Of a DNA stretch of 6,394 bases, positions 1-5,934 are shown piece by piece. Made by a program: the position numbers and the translations under genes. This DNA is from Candidatus Wildermuthbacteria bacterium. Lineage in GTDB: Bacteria > Patescibacteriota > Minisyncoccia > Minisyncoccales > UBA10102. The notes below the pieces were generated by a model. The model ran no database searches. It was not told where the DNA came from and saw only the letters and a program-made list of their open reading frames with translations. The DNA is taken from positions 1-6,394 of the forward strand of contig JACOVZ010000026.1 in the NCBI GenBank assembly GCA_016177065.1, written 5' to 3'. Positions within the stretch are counted from its first letter, which is position 1; each line of letters starts with the position of its first letter.

Positions 1-48
1 CCCCGAGAGACTGCCAAGGCATCCTAAGAAACCATTCTAAGGGCGTAT

Positions 49-300
49 TTACTGCGTAAGCGACGGAATTCCAGAAGGAATGCTTCCCTTGATGATATTT
101 ATTACCTTTTGAATCCAGGGATCTGCAAGATTCTTGTAAAACGCGAAGTCATCCCCTAGCACCTTGGTGAAAGCTCCTTTGAAAGTCTCCCAGGATATGT
201 TGGTGAAGAAATCTGCGAACGGAGCCAATGAAACCTTTCCAAAAAATACCGGTATGAGGAAAAGAATAAGGAAAAGAATGATGAGTTGCTTGAGCGACAT
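49..300 (-). CDS. small single-pass membrane protein, unknown function
   Basis: This 83-residue protein is not recognised as a known family. Residues 1-5 (MSLKQ) are followed by a very hydrophobic stretch, about residues 6-20 (LIILFLILFLIPVFF), that fits an N-terminal membrane anchor or uncleaved signal. The remaining ~60 residues are soluble, aromatic-rich (ADFF, WETF, FAFY, PWIQ) and presumably face outward. The reading frame is open further upstream: an ATG at 330 overlaps the gltX stop as TGATG, and a TTG lies at 333. I prefer the ATG at 300 because the hydrophobic segment then sits right at the N-terminus, and because a strong promoter at 314-343 would start transcription near position 307, downstream of the other starts. 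No Shine-Dalgarno is visible before either ATG. It lies just after gltX on the same strand; no functional link is implied. Lipoprotein or small secreted-protein alternatives are less likely, since no lipobox Cys is present. Confidence 0.6.
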   Translation of the reverse strand: MSLKQLIILFLILFLIPVFFGKVSLAPFADFFTNISWETFKGAFTKVLGDDFAFYKNLADPWIQKVINIIKGSIPSGIPSLTQ

Positions 301-313
301 GTGCGTATATCTT

Positions 314-343
314 AGTATACCAAGAGCCATCAACCAAGGTCAA
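314..343 (-). promoter_or_regulatory. sigma-70-type promoter within the 3' end of gltX
   Basis: On the minus strand there is TTGACC (-35, 338-343), an 18-nt spacer and TATACT (-10, 314-319). The -10 is preceded by TGG (320-322), an extended -10 element. Each hexamer has one mismatch to consensus. The -35 overlaps the last codons of gltX. Predicted transcription start is near 307, only about 7 nt before the ATG at 300, so the mRNA for the small membrane protein would be nearly leaderless. This is a pattern match, not an experimental start site. Confidence 0.6.
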
Positions 344-1754
344 GTAGGCTTTTTGCTTTTTCAATTCTTTCAATGGTTTTTTCCTTTCCAAGTATGTCTG
401 CAACCTCAAACGGGCCTGCTGATGCCTTTTTCCCTGTAAGCGCAACCCTCATGGGCCACAAGAGGTACCCTTTGTCCCCTATCTCCTCTGCTTTCTTGAG
501 CAATACCTCCTCAAGCTTTTTTCTGTTCCATTCTTTTTCTTTGATGTCAGAAACAACTGCCGCAACGGTTTCCAGCGCTTTTGCAATGTCTTTTTCCTTG
601 TAATCCTTCCATAACAGCATTTCCTTTGGATATCCAAGATTTTCTGTAAAGAAGAAATCTGCAATCTCGGATATTTCAGAAAGCTTTTTCAACCGTTCCT
701 GGTGCAATGCAGCAACCTCTTGAAGAGTTTGAAATGGTATATCCCCTACTCCCTTAAGGTATGGCAGACAGAGTTCTGCAAGTTTTTCAATTGGCATTTT
801 TCTGATGTAAAAACCGTTGATCCATTCAAGGCGCTTGAGATTGAACACGGCTCCTGCTTTCTGGATTCTTTCAATGGAAAACTCTTTTACCAATTCTTCC
901 AATGAGAAGATTTCCCTGTTGTCTCCGGGATTCCACCCTAAAAGCGCCAAGAAATTAATGATTGCCTCAGACAGATACCCTTCATTCTTGAACCTGGCCA
1001 CTGAATTGTCTCCGTGCCTTTTTGAGAGCTTGGTGCGGTCTTCAGCCAAAATAAGAGGCAAATGGGCGTATATGGGCCTTGAAAGGCCCAATGCTTCTTG
1101 GAGCAGAATCTGCTTTGGAGTGTTTGAAATGTGGTCTTCTCCCCGGATAACATGGGTAATCTGCATTTCAGCGTCGTCAATAACCACTGAAAAGTTGTAC
1201 AAAGGCGAAGAAAGGTCTTTTGCAATCACAAAGTCCCCTGTTAATCCGGTATCAAACTTCACTTCTCCTCGGATCAAATCCTTAAATGTTATTGTTTTTG
1301 ATTCTGCGGAGAATCGTATGACAGAATCGGTTTTCTCTGCGAGTTTTTTCTGAACTTCTTCTTTAGAAAGAGTTTTGCACGTTCCTTTGTACTTTGGCGC
1401 CTCTCCCCTGCTCATCTGTTCCTGGCGCTGGGCTTCCAATTCTTCCTGGGGGCAGAAGCAGTAATACGCTCTCCCCTGCTCTAATAACTGTTCAAGGTGT
1501 TTCTTGTAAACTTGAATTCTGTCGCTTTGCCTGATTGGCCCTTCCTGGTATTCAATGCCAAGCCATTTCAAGTTTTCAATAATATCTTTTTCCCATTCAG
1601 GAGACGAGCGTTCCTTGTCTGTATCTTCTATGCGCAATACAAGAACCCCGTTCTCTTTTTTCGCAAAGAGATAGTTAAAGAGCGCCGTTCTTGCGCTTCC
1701 CATGTGAAAAGGCCCTGTGGGAGACGGCGCAAACCTTGTTCGTATCTTCTCCAT
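330..1754 (-). CDS. gltX: glutamyl-tRNA synthetase (GluRS, class I)
   Basis: This cytoplasmic enzyme charges tRNA with glutamate using ATP. The 474-residue length is normal for a bacterial GluRS. The N-terminal Rossmann catalytic domain carries the HIGH-type motif as HMGS (17-20) inside the APSPTG-x-x-HMGSARTALFN context, followed by RIEDTD (41-46). The connective region has C99-x-C101 and C126, matching three of the four zinc ligands known in E. coli GluRS; the fourth position is Thr128, so zinc binding is uncertain. RGEDHISNTPKQ (204-215) and the KMSKS-type loop KLSKRHGD (242-249) complete the active site. The all-helical anticodon-binding part runs from about 310 to the end. CPR and many other bacteria lacking GlnRS use a non-discriminating GluRS plus GatCAB; that cannot be decided here. 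The gene starts 67 nt after the stop of the DUF5680-like gene, just past its terminator. A weak AGGG lies 7 nt before the ATG; no clear promoter was found. Confidence 0.97.
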   Translation of the reverse strand: MEKIRTRFAPSPTGPFHMGSARTALFNYLFAKKENGVLVLRIEDTDKERSSPEWEKDIIENLKWLGIEYQEGPIRQSDRIQVYKKHLEQLLEQGRAYYCFCPQEELEAQRQEQMSRGEAPKYKGTCKTLSKEEVQKKLAEKTDSVIRFSAESKTITFKDLIRGEVKFDTGLTGDFVIAKDLSSPLYNFSVVIDDAEMQITHVIRGEDHISNTPKQILLQEALGLSRPIYAHLPLILAEDRTKLSKRHGDNSVARFKNEGYLSEAIINFLALLGWNPGDNREIFSLEELVKEFSIERIQKAGAVFNLKRLEWINGFYIRKMPIEKLAELCLPYLKGVGDIPFQTLQEVAALHQERLKKLSEISEIADFFFTENLGYPKEMLLWKDYKEKDIAKALETVAAVVSDIKEKEWNRKKLEEVLLKKAEEIGDKGYLLWPMRVALTGKKASAGPFEVADILGKEKTIERIEKAKSLLDLG

Positions 1755-1778
1755 ATTCTTACCCTACCATTTTTTAGG

Positions 1779-1816
1779 AAAAGTAAAAGGCGGCGAAGTT
1801 GGTCTCACCGCCTTTT
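1779..1816 (-). terminator. Rho-independent terminator of the DUF5680-like gene
   Basis: A perfect 9-bp inverted repeat (AAAAGGCGG at 1785-1793 and CCGCCTTTT at 1808-1816) encloses a 14-nt loop. On the minus strand the stem is followed by a T-rich run (TTTTACTTTT). It begins 5 nt after the stop codon of the 179-residue gene, as expected for its terminator, and separates that gene from gltX. The plus strand also ends in TTTTT, so the hairpin could work in both directions, but no plus-strand gene is present upstream of it. Confidence 0.85.
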
Positions 1817-1821
1817 TCAAA

Positions 1822-2361
1822 CTAGAGTAGAATCCCAAAGTACCTATGCCATCCGCGAAGAACGCCGTGAGACACCTGATCTTCTAAGCCAAATTCAAGA
1901 ATTTTTTCTTCACCCTTGAACGAAGGATTGGAAACATTTGGAAATTCTTTGCAAGTTGTATCGTTCAGGTACAGAAGGCTTCCTTCTTGGAACGAGCTAG
2001 GTCCGCGCCCGCCTTCAAAGTAGGATGTTTCGTAATTCACTAGTAGGGCCTTCTTGAGGAATGGAACGACGCTTTTGACGTATGCGCCTCCATAATGCAT
2101 CACGAATATCGGGATTTTCTTGTGCCATATGGTTGTGAAGCCAGCGCTTTTTACCATATCGGTTTGTGTGTTTTGTTCCACAGTCCAACAGTCAACTACT
2201 CGCCAAGGGCCCTCTTCCCATTCAATGCCCTTATAACCCTCAAGCCCAATTATTGTTATTCTATGTGCTATCTTTGCCGTTTTGTTCTTCACGGCGTCTG
2301 ACGCATACCCTTCTTGCTGGAACTTAAAGAAGGTTTCTTTCAGTTCACTGAGTGCATACAT
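1822..2361 (-). CDS. DUF5680-like protein, unknown function
   Basis: The 179-residue protein is soluble, with no signal peptide or membrane segment. The pattern TIWHKKIPIFVMHYGG (77-92), FLKKAL (101-106), EGGRGPSSFQEGSLLYLND (116-134) and FKGEEKI (148-154) resembles the DUF5680 family as I know it (G-x-PVW-x-MNYYG, FLKxAL, FRGPSxF, FxGxExI). The N-terminal LSELKETFFKFQQEGYAS also fits that family's usual start. The family has no established biochemical role; related domains occur alone or fused to XRE-type regulators. The usual central Trp and double Tyr are replaced by Phe and His-Tyr, so this is a divergent member. The start at 2361 is fixed by AAGGAGG (2371-2377), 9 nt upstream, and a strong promoter precedes it. 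The gene follows murG by 66 nt on the same strand with no terminator between them, so some read-through from the mur operon is likely. Family assignment rests on pattern memory only. Confidence 0.75.
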   Translation of the reverse strand: MYALSELKETFFKFQQEGYASDAVKNKTAKIAHRITIIGLEGYKGIEWEEGPWRVVDCWTVEQNTQTDMVKSAGFTTIWHKKIPIFVMHYGGAYVKSVVPFLKKALLVNYETSYFEGGRGPSSFQEGSLLYLNDTTCKEFPNVSNPSFKGEEKILEFGLEDQVSHGVLRGWHRYFGILL

Positions 2362-2370
2362 TTGTCCATT

Positions 2371-2377
2371 CCTCCTT
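2371..2377 (-). promoter_or_regulatory. consensus Shine-Dalgarno deciding the start at 2361
   Basis: AAGGAGG lies 9 nt before the ATG at 2361. It is the only full anti-16S match at a gene start in this window. Another ATG (2367-2369) sits almost against it, but is out of frame and too close to be used. Confidence 0.85.
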
Positions 2378-2394
2378 AAATTTGTGTTGAGAAT

Positions 2395-2423
2395 ATCATA
2401 CCAGTTATTCAGTTTTCTGTCAA
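2395..2423 (-). promoter_or_regulatory. strong sigma-70-type promoter of the DUF5680-like gene
   Basis: The minus strand has a perfect TTGACA (2418-2423), a 17-nt spacer and TATGAT (2395-2400, one mismatch), with an extended -10 TGG just upstream (2401-2403). The -35 begins 4 nt after the murG stop codon. Predicted transcription start is near 2388, giving a leader of about 26 nt that includes the Shine-Dalgarno. Confidence 0.75.
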
Positions 2424-2427
2424 CATC

Positions 2428-3552
2428 TTAGTCCTCCAAGTACGCAACGAGATAATCGGCTATGGTTTTTGCGGCTTCTGGCTTTGCAAAAGCCAATGCG
2501 GAGCGAGACATTAGCTCAAGCTCTTTTGGATTTGAGATAAGAGATTTGAGCTTTTCTAAAAAGAAATGAGGAGTGAGATTCGCTTCTTCAAGAACAATGC
2601 AGGCTTTGGCGTCTTGATATGCGTATGCGTTGCGGAATTGGTGATTCTGGGCAGATCCCATTAAAGGCACAAGAATTGAGGGTTTTCCCAGGGCCGCTAT
2701 TTCAAATATAAGTCCTGATCCTGCTCTTGCGACAATCATGTTTGATGCGGCATACGCGTGGCGAAGTTCAGGCTCTTTCAAGAATGGAGAAGCATGATAA
2801 TATTGTTTGTTCTCTGGGATAAACATTGCATTGGCTTCAGCTTGAACCTGCTGGAAGTTTTTCTCTCCTGTTTGGTGGATGATTTCAAAACTCTCAGTCA
2901 GCTCGTTGATAACCGAAAGAATGGCGTCATTTATCTTCTGAGCTCCTTGCGACCCCCCAAGGACTAAAAGCAAAGGTCTATCCCCTTTTAGCTTGAATAT
3001 CTCTTTTGCTTCCTGCTTGGATCCTGTAAGTATTTCCCTGCGCACGGGATTTCCAACAAGAAGCACCTTTTTCAAGGGAAGAAGCTGAGTATGGGGAAAT
3101 GAAGTAAAGATCTTTAAGGCAAAATGAGCCGCTATCTGGTTTGCTTTTCCCGGGATCATATCAGATTCATGGAGGAATATGGGGATTCTGAGGATCCAGC
3201 CTGCGAGCGTTGCGGGGATTGCTCCGTATCCCCCTTTGCTGAGTATGACATCTGGAGCAAGAAAAAAGATTCTGAAAAATGCCTGCGCAAATCCAAGAGG
3301 AATTCTAAAGCACAGATCAAGTATGTTCTGGAGGATTGCTATGGGGCTAAAGTATCTGCGCATTTTGCCAGCCATAATGTTGAGCATCTGTATCCCCTCT
3401 TGGGAAAGCAGCAATCCGCCAAAATCATCCTTTGGGCCCATGTAGAAAAGTTTGAGGTTTTTGTTCTCCTGCGTTTTGTGAAGCTCTCTGATGACAGCGA
3501 TAAGAGGTATGATATGCCCTCCTGTTCCCCCTCCGGTAAATAGTATCTTCAT
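2428..3552 (-). CDS. murG: MurG: UDP-GlcNAc--lipid I N-acetylglucosamine transferase
   Basis: MurG is a GT-B glycosyltransferase peripheral to the inner membrane face. It transfers GlcNAc from UDP-GlcNAc to lipid I, making lipid II. The 374-residue protein shows the full family signature. The first glycine loop is GGGTGGHIIP (7-16, His13 being the conserved His). The second is SKGGYGAIPA (105-114), followed by HESDMIPGKAN (128-138) and GNPVRREIL (167-175). The C-terminal, UDP-sugar-binding domain has GGSQGAQKIN (199-208), HQTGE (226-230), ARAGSGLIFEIAALGKPSILVPL (275-297, with Glu284 at the usual ribose-binding Glu) and QNHQ-x-x-NA (302-309). Hydrophobic residues at about 66-100 may form the membrane-association patch. 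The ATG overlaps the ftsW TGA by 4 nt (ATGA) and has no convincing Shine-Dalgarno, suggesting translation by coupling. It is the last gene of murD-ftsW-murG; murC, often next in other bacteria, does not follow. Confidence 0.97.
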   Translation of the reverse strand: MKILFTGGGTGGHIIPLIAVIRELHKTQENKNLKLFYMGPKDDFGGLLLSQEGIQMLNIMAGKMRRYFSPIAILQNILDLCFRIPLGFAQAFFRIFFLAPDVILSKGGYGAIPATLAGWILRIPIFLHESDMIPGKANQIAAHFALKIFTSFPHTQLLPLKKVLLVGNPVRREILTGSKQEAKEIFKLKGDRPLLLVLGGSQGAQKINDAILSVINELTESFEIIHQTGEKNFQQVQAEANAMFIPENKQYYHASPFLKEPELRHAYAASNMIVARAGSGLIFEIAALGKPSILVPLMGSAQNHQFRNAYAYQDAKACIVLEEANLTPHFFLEKLKSLISNPKELELMSRSALAFAKPEAAKTIADYLVAYLED

Positions 3553-4646
3553 GATGCCTGTTTAGATATGTTAAGCAATATTCCAATTCCAATCAACTCT
3601 GTGATTAAAGCAGATCCCCCGTAAGATATAAAAGGAAGAGGAATGCCGGCCAAAGGAAGCATTCCAGTCATAGACCCTATATTGAACAGCGCCTGGAACG
3701 TGATCCAGCAGGCAATGCCCATTGCGCAGAGTCTGGAAAAGGGGTCTTGCACTCTGCCTGCAACCTTGAAGCTTCTCCAGAGAAAAAGCAGGAAAAGAAT
3801 GAGGAGCATTGCTCCTCCGATGAATCCCGCTTCTTCTGCAAACACCGCGAATATGGAGTCTGAAATGGGTTCAGGCAAGGTGCCGAATTTCTGAAAGCTG
3901 AGTCCCAAACCCATTCCTGTTATTCCGCCTGACCCTATTCCAATGAGAGCTTGCTTGATCTGCCATCCCTTTCCCAAAGGATCAAGGTCTGGATTTAACA
4001 GCACTGCAAGCCTGCTGAAGCGGTAAGGGGCAGTATGGATAAGGGCTGTGAGCAGCACAATTCCTGCTCCCAAGAGCGCAAAGCTCTGAACGAGCGGAGT
4101 TCCCGCAAGAAAGTACATGGCCAATCCAATGACAGATATGATTCCAAGCGTGCTGATATCGGGCTGTAAGATAAGAAGGCCTCCCACTAGGCCGAACATT
4201 AAAACAAAAGGAAAGAACACACTTGCCCGCATCTTCTTTTCCTGGGTTCTTGAAGAAAGCCAGGCGGCTAAATACACGATAAACGCAATTTTCAGGGGTT
4301 CTGAGGGCTGGAATGAAAGAGAGCCGAGGTAAATCCATCGGTGAGCTCCTTTAATTGGCCCTCCCAATACCGGAAGAAAAACAAGCACAAGAAACAGAAT
4401 GCACAAAAGAAGCGCGGGAAGACTGAATCGCTTTAAAACTTTCAAAGGAAGAAAATACGCAATGCTTCCGAGGATCAGTCCCGGAATCAGGCCGAATACG
4501 AGCTGGTGCAAAAAGAAATAAAAGCTGTTTCCGGTTCTTTCCAGAGAGAAAGAAGCTGAAACGCTTGCGAGGATTAGTATTCCGAATAGAACCAGAGCTG
4601 AGCTTATGATGAAAAGCGGGATATCAGGCTTTTTTATCCTTTCCAT
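3549..4646 (-). CDS. ftsW: FtsW: SEDS-family lipid II polymerase for division
   Basis: FtsW is a polytopic membrane protein that polymerises lipid II at the septum with a class b penicillin-binding protein. The 365-residue sequence has about ten hydrophobic segments, including roughly 10-31, 43-65, 76-95, 143-160 and 340-360. SEDS signatures are present: KGAHRWIYLG (99-108), SFQPSEPLKI (111-120), QPDISTLG (161-168), NPDLDPLGKGWQ (218-229), GMGLGLSFQKFGTLPEP (244-260), SDSIFAVFAEEAGFIG (262-277) and MLPLAGIPLPFISYGGSAL (329-347). Asp263 matches the catalytic Asp of the SEDS extracellular loop; the common HTDF form reads ISDS here. It is somewhat shorter than E. coli FtsW. RodA is the closest alternative, but the position between murD and murG favours FtsW. 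The ATG lies 23 nt inside the end of murD, and no strong Shine-Dalgarno is seen, so translation is probably coupled to murD. Confidence 0.95.
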   Translation of the reverse strand: MERIKKPDIPLFIISSALVLFGILILASVSASFSLERTGNSFYFFLHQLVFGLIPGLILGSIAYFLPLKVLKRFSLPALLLCILFLVLVFLPVLGGPIKGAHRWIYLGSLSFQPSEPLKIAFIVYLAAWLSSRTQEKKMRASVFFPFVLMFGLVGGLLILQPDISTLGIISVIGLAMYFLAGTPLVQSFALLGAGIVLLTALIHTAPYRFSRLAVLLNPDLDPLGKGWQIKQALIGIGSGGITGMGLGLSFQKFGTLPEPISDSIFAVFAEEAGFIGGAMLLILFLLFLWRSFKVAGRVQDPFSRLCAMGIACWITFQALFNIGSMTGMLPLAGIPLPFISYGGSALITELIGIGILLNISKQAS

Positions 4647-5844
4647 ACAGTTTCACAAACTTCTTAAATTGCTCTCCCCTGTCTCTGTAATCTTTGAACA
4701 TATTAAAGCTTGATGCAGCCGGAGAAAGCAGGCATATTGTTCCTTTCTTTGTGTGTTTGTAGCAAAGTTTCACAGCTTCTTTCATATCCTTTGCAAAGAA
4801 ATACAGAGGCCGTTTTTTCATTGACCGAATAATCTTTTTCCCCGTGTCAGGGAAAAGGATTAATGTTTTAATATTGCTTTTTTCTATCCTCTTTGCGAGT
4901 TTCGCAGGGTTCACTCCCCTATCAAATCCTCCTGCAATTAAGGTACTGACTTTTTGACCTAAAGCATTCAGTGCCGCAATGGCGGCTTCTGGAATTGTCG
5001 CAAGAGAATCATTGTAGAATGTAATGCCTTTGTATTTGCCTGCGGGTTCCAGCCTGTGGGGCAATGGCTTGAATGTGCGAATTGCCTGCTCAATGGTCTT
5101 CTCGTTGATTCCGAAGAGCTTTCCGATGATTCTTGCTGGCTCTGCAGAAGCTATCCATGGATGCAAAGAAGGCCTAAAAGCATACGGAAGCTTTTGAGCC
5201 TTTGAAAGCTTTGCGATTTTCAGAACCAAAGGATCTTTTGCGTTATACACCAGGAAGTCTGTTTCTTTCTGGTATTTTGCAATGTTTTCTTTGGAAGCGA
5301 TATACTTCTTTAAGTTTCCGTGATGGTCTAAGTGTTCAGAATACAAATTCAGCAATACAGCAATATGCGGGCTTTCTGTGAGATTTTCCAGCTGGAAGCT
5401 TGAAAGCTCGTACACGAATACATCCTTGGGATTCTGGCGTTCCAAGAATGCAAGCACTGGTTTCCCAATGTTTCCGATAAGATGGGCCCTTACTCCCCCT
5501 TTCCTTAAAACTTCATAGATCAGAGAAGACGTGGTGCTTTTCCCTTTTGTGCCGGTTACGCCGATAACCATGCCTTCGCAGTTTTCAAGAAATATGTCTG
5601 TCTGAGAAGTGATTATCTGTCCTCTTTTCAAAAAAGGAGCAATGGTTTTCTGAGGAATCCCCGGAGACTTAATGATAACATCATACTCCCCTATCTTTTT
5701 AAGGTAATCCTTGCTGAGTTTTTGGTCTGCGATTCCGAACTTCTTTCCCGGGAATTTCTTTCGTAGAAACAAAAGAGTGTCCTTCCCTTCCCTTGCGAAT
5801 CCCAGAATGAGGATTTTTTTGTTTTTGAGGTCAGACAGCTTCAT
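4624..5844 (-). CDS. murD: MurD: UDP-MurNAc-L-alanine--D-glutamate ligase
   Basis: MurD is the cytoplasmic ATP-dependent ligase that adds D-Glu to UDP-MurNAc-L-Ala. The N-terminal Rossmann part contains LILGFAREGKDTLLFL (12-27) and KSPGIP (59-64). The central ATPase domain has the P-loop GVTGTKGKSTT (95-105), GNIGKP (124-129), YELSSFQLE (145-153), HLDHHG (171-176) and SKEN (184-187), whose Lys185 fits the carbamylated Lys of Mur ligases. The C-terminal domain shows PHRLE (262-266), YNDSLAT (277-283) and SPAASSFNMFKDYRDRGEQF (374-393), the D-Glu-binding end. At 406 residues it is shorter than E. coli MurD (438). Most of the difference falls around residues 222-232, where the stretch before the usual GxHNxxN motif is missing and that motif reads LHPWIAS. 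DSLAT replaces the usual DSKAT. It is first in murD-ftsW-murG and overlaps ftsW by 23 nt. Only a weak AGAAG precedes the ATG. Confidence 0.95.
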   Translation of the reverse strand: MKLSDLKNKKILILGFAREGKDTLLFLRKKFPGKKFGIADQKLSKDYLKKIGEYDVIIKSPGIPQKTIAPFLKRGQIITSQTDIFLENCEGMVIGVTGTKGKSTTSSLIYEVLRKGGVRAHLIGNIGKPVLAFLERQNPKDVFVYELSSFQLENLTESPHIAVLLNLYSEHLDHHGNLKKYIASKENIAKYQKETDFLVYNAKDPLVLKIAKLSKAQKLPYAFRPSLHPWIASAEPARIIGKLFGINEKTIEQAIRTFKPLPHRLEPAGKYKGITFYNDSLATIPEAAIAALNALGQKVSTLIAGGFDRGVNPAKLAKRIEKSNIKTLILFPDTGKKIIRSMKKRPLYFFAKDMKEAVKLCYKHTKKGTICLLSPAASSFNMFKDYRDRGEQFKKFVKLYGKDKKA

Positions 5845-5853
5845 TTCTTCTAT

Positions 5854-5862
5854 AATATAGCA
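5854..5862 (-). promoter_or_regulatory. probable extended -10 promoter of murD
   Basis: The minus strand reads TGCTATATT: a TATATT -10 (5854-5859) with the upstream TG of an extended -10. No good -35 is found 16-18 nt upstream, where the preceding terminator lies; extended -10 promoters can do without one. The -10 ends 9 nt before the murD ATG, so predicted transcription would begin within about 3 nt of the start codon. An overlapping TATTAT is an equally good alternative -10. Confidence 0.45.
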
Positions 5863-5869
5863 TAAAGCT

Positions 5870-5908
5870 AAAATAAAAGAGAGGACCTCTAAATTGAAAC
5901 CCTCTCTT
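5870..5908 (-). terminator. Rho-independent terminator after the 76-residue gene
   Basis: An 8-bp perfect inverted repeat (AAGAGAGG at 5877-5884 with CCTCTCTT at 5901-5908) encloses a 16-nt loop. On the minus strand it is followed by TTATTTTA. It lies 26 nt past the stop at 5935 and just before the murD promoter, so it insulates the murD operon. A second small palindrome, AGAGG-A-CCTCT (5880-5890), overlaps the right arm of the hairpin (minus-strand sense) and would compete with it. Confidence 0.75.
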
Positions 5909-5934
5909 ATGAATACGCATATTTATTGAAAGAG

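Noticed and set aside
304..319. GTATA...TATAC inverted repeat as a possible operator or terminator
   Set aside because: Only 5 bp of AT-rich pairing; it is explained by the -10 element TATACT and the following TATAC, so operator status is unsupported.
817..1353. Long plus-strand open frame of 178 codons inside gltX
   Set aside because: It is antisense to a clearly real GluRS frame, its translation has no recognisable motif, and its openness follows from the codon composition of gltX.
1617..1706. Loss of zinc site in GluRS as a sign of decay
   Set aside because: Three Cys are present and only the fourth ligand position differs; GluRS zinc ligands vary widely among bacteria, and all catalytic motifs are intact.
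1785..1817. Bidirectional terminator implying a plus-strand gene to its left
   Set aside because: The hairpin has a T run on both strands, but the plus strand upstream is only antisense to gltX and holds no supportable gene.
2367..2369. Alternative ATG next to the Shine-Dalgarno of the DUF5680-like gene
   Set aside because: It is 8 nt upstream of the chosen ATG, hence out of frame, and only about 1 nt from the Shine-Dalgarno.
3124..3543. Plus-strand open frame of 139 codons inside murG
   Set aside because: It lies antisense to conserved MurG motifs, with no promoter or ribosome binding site on that strand; it is a shadow of murG.
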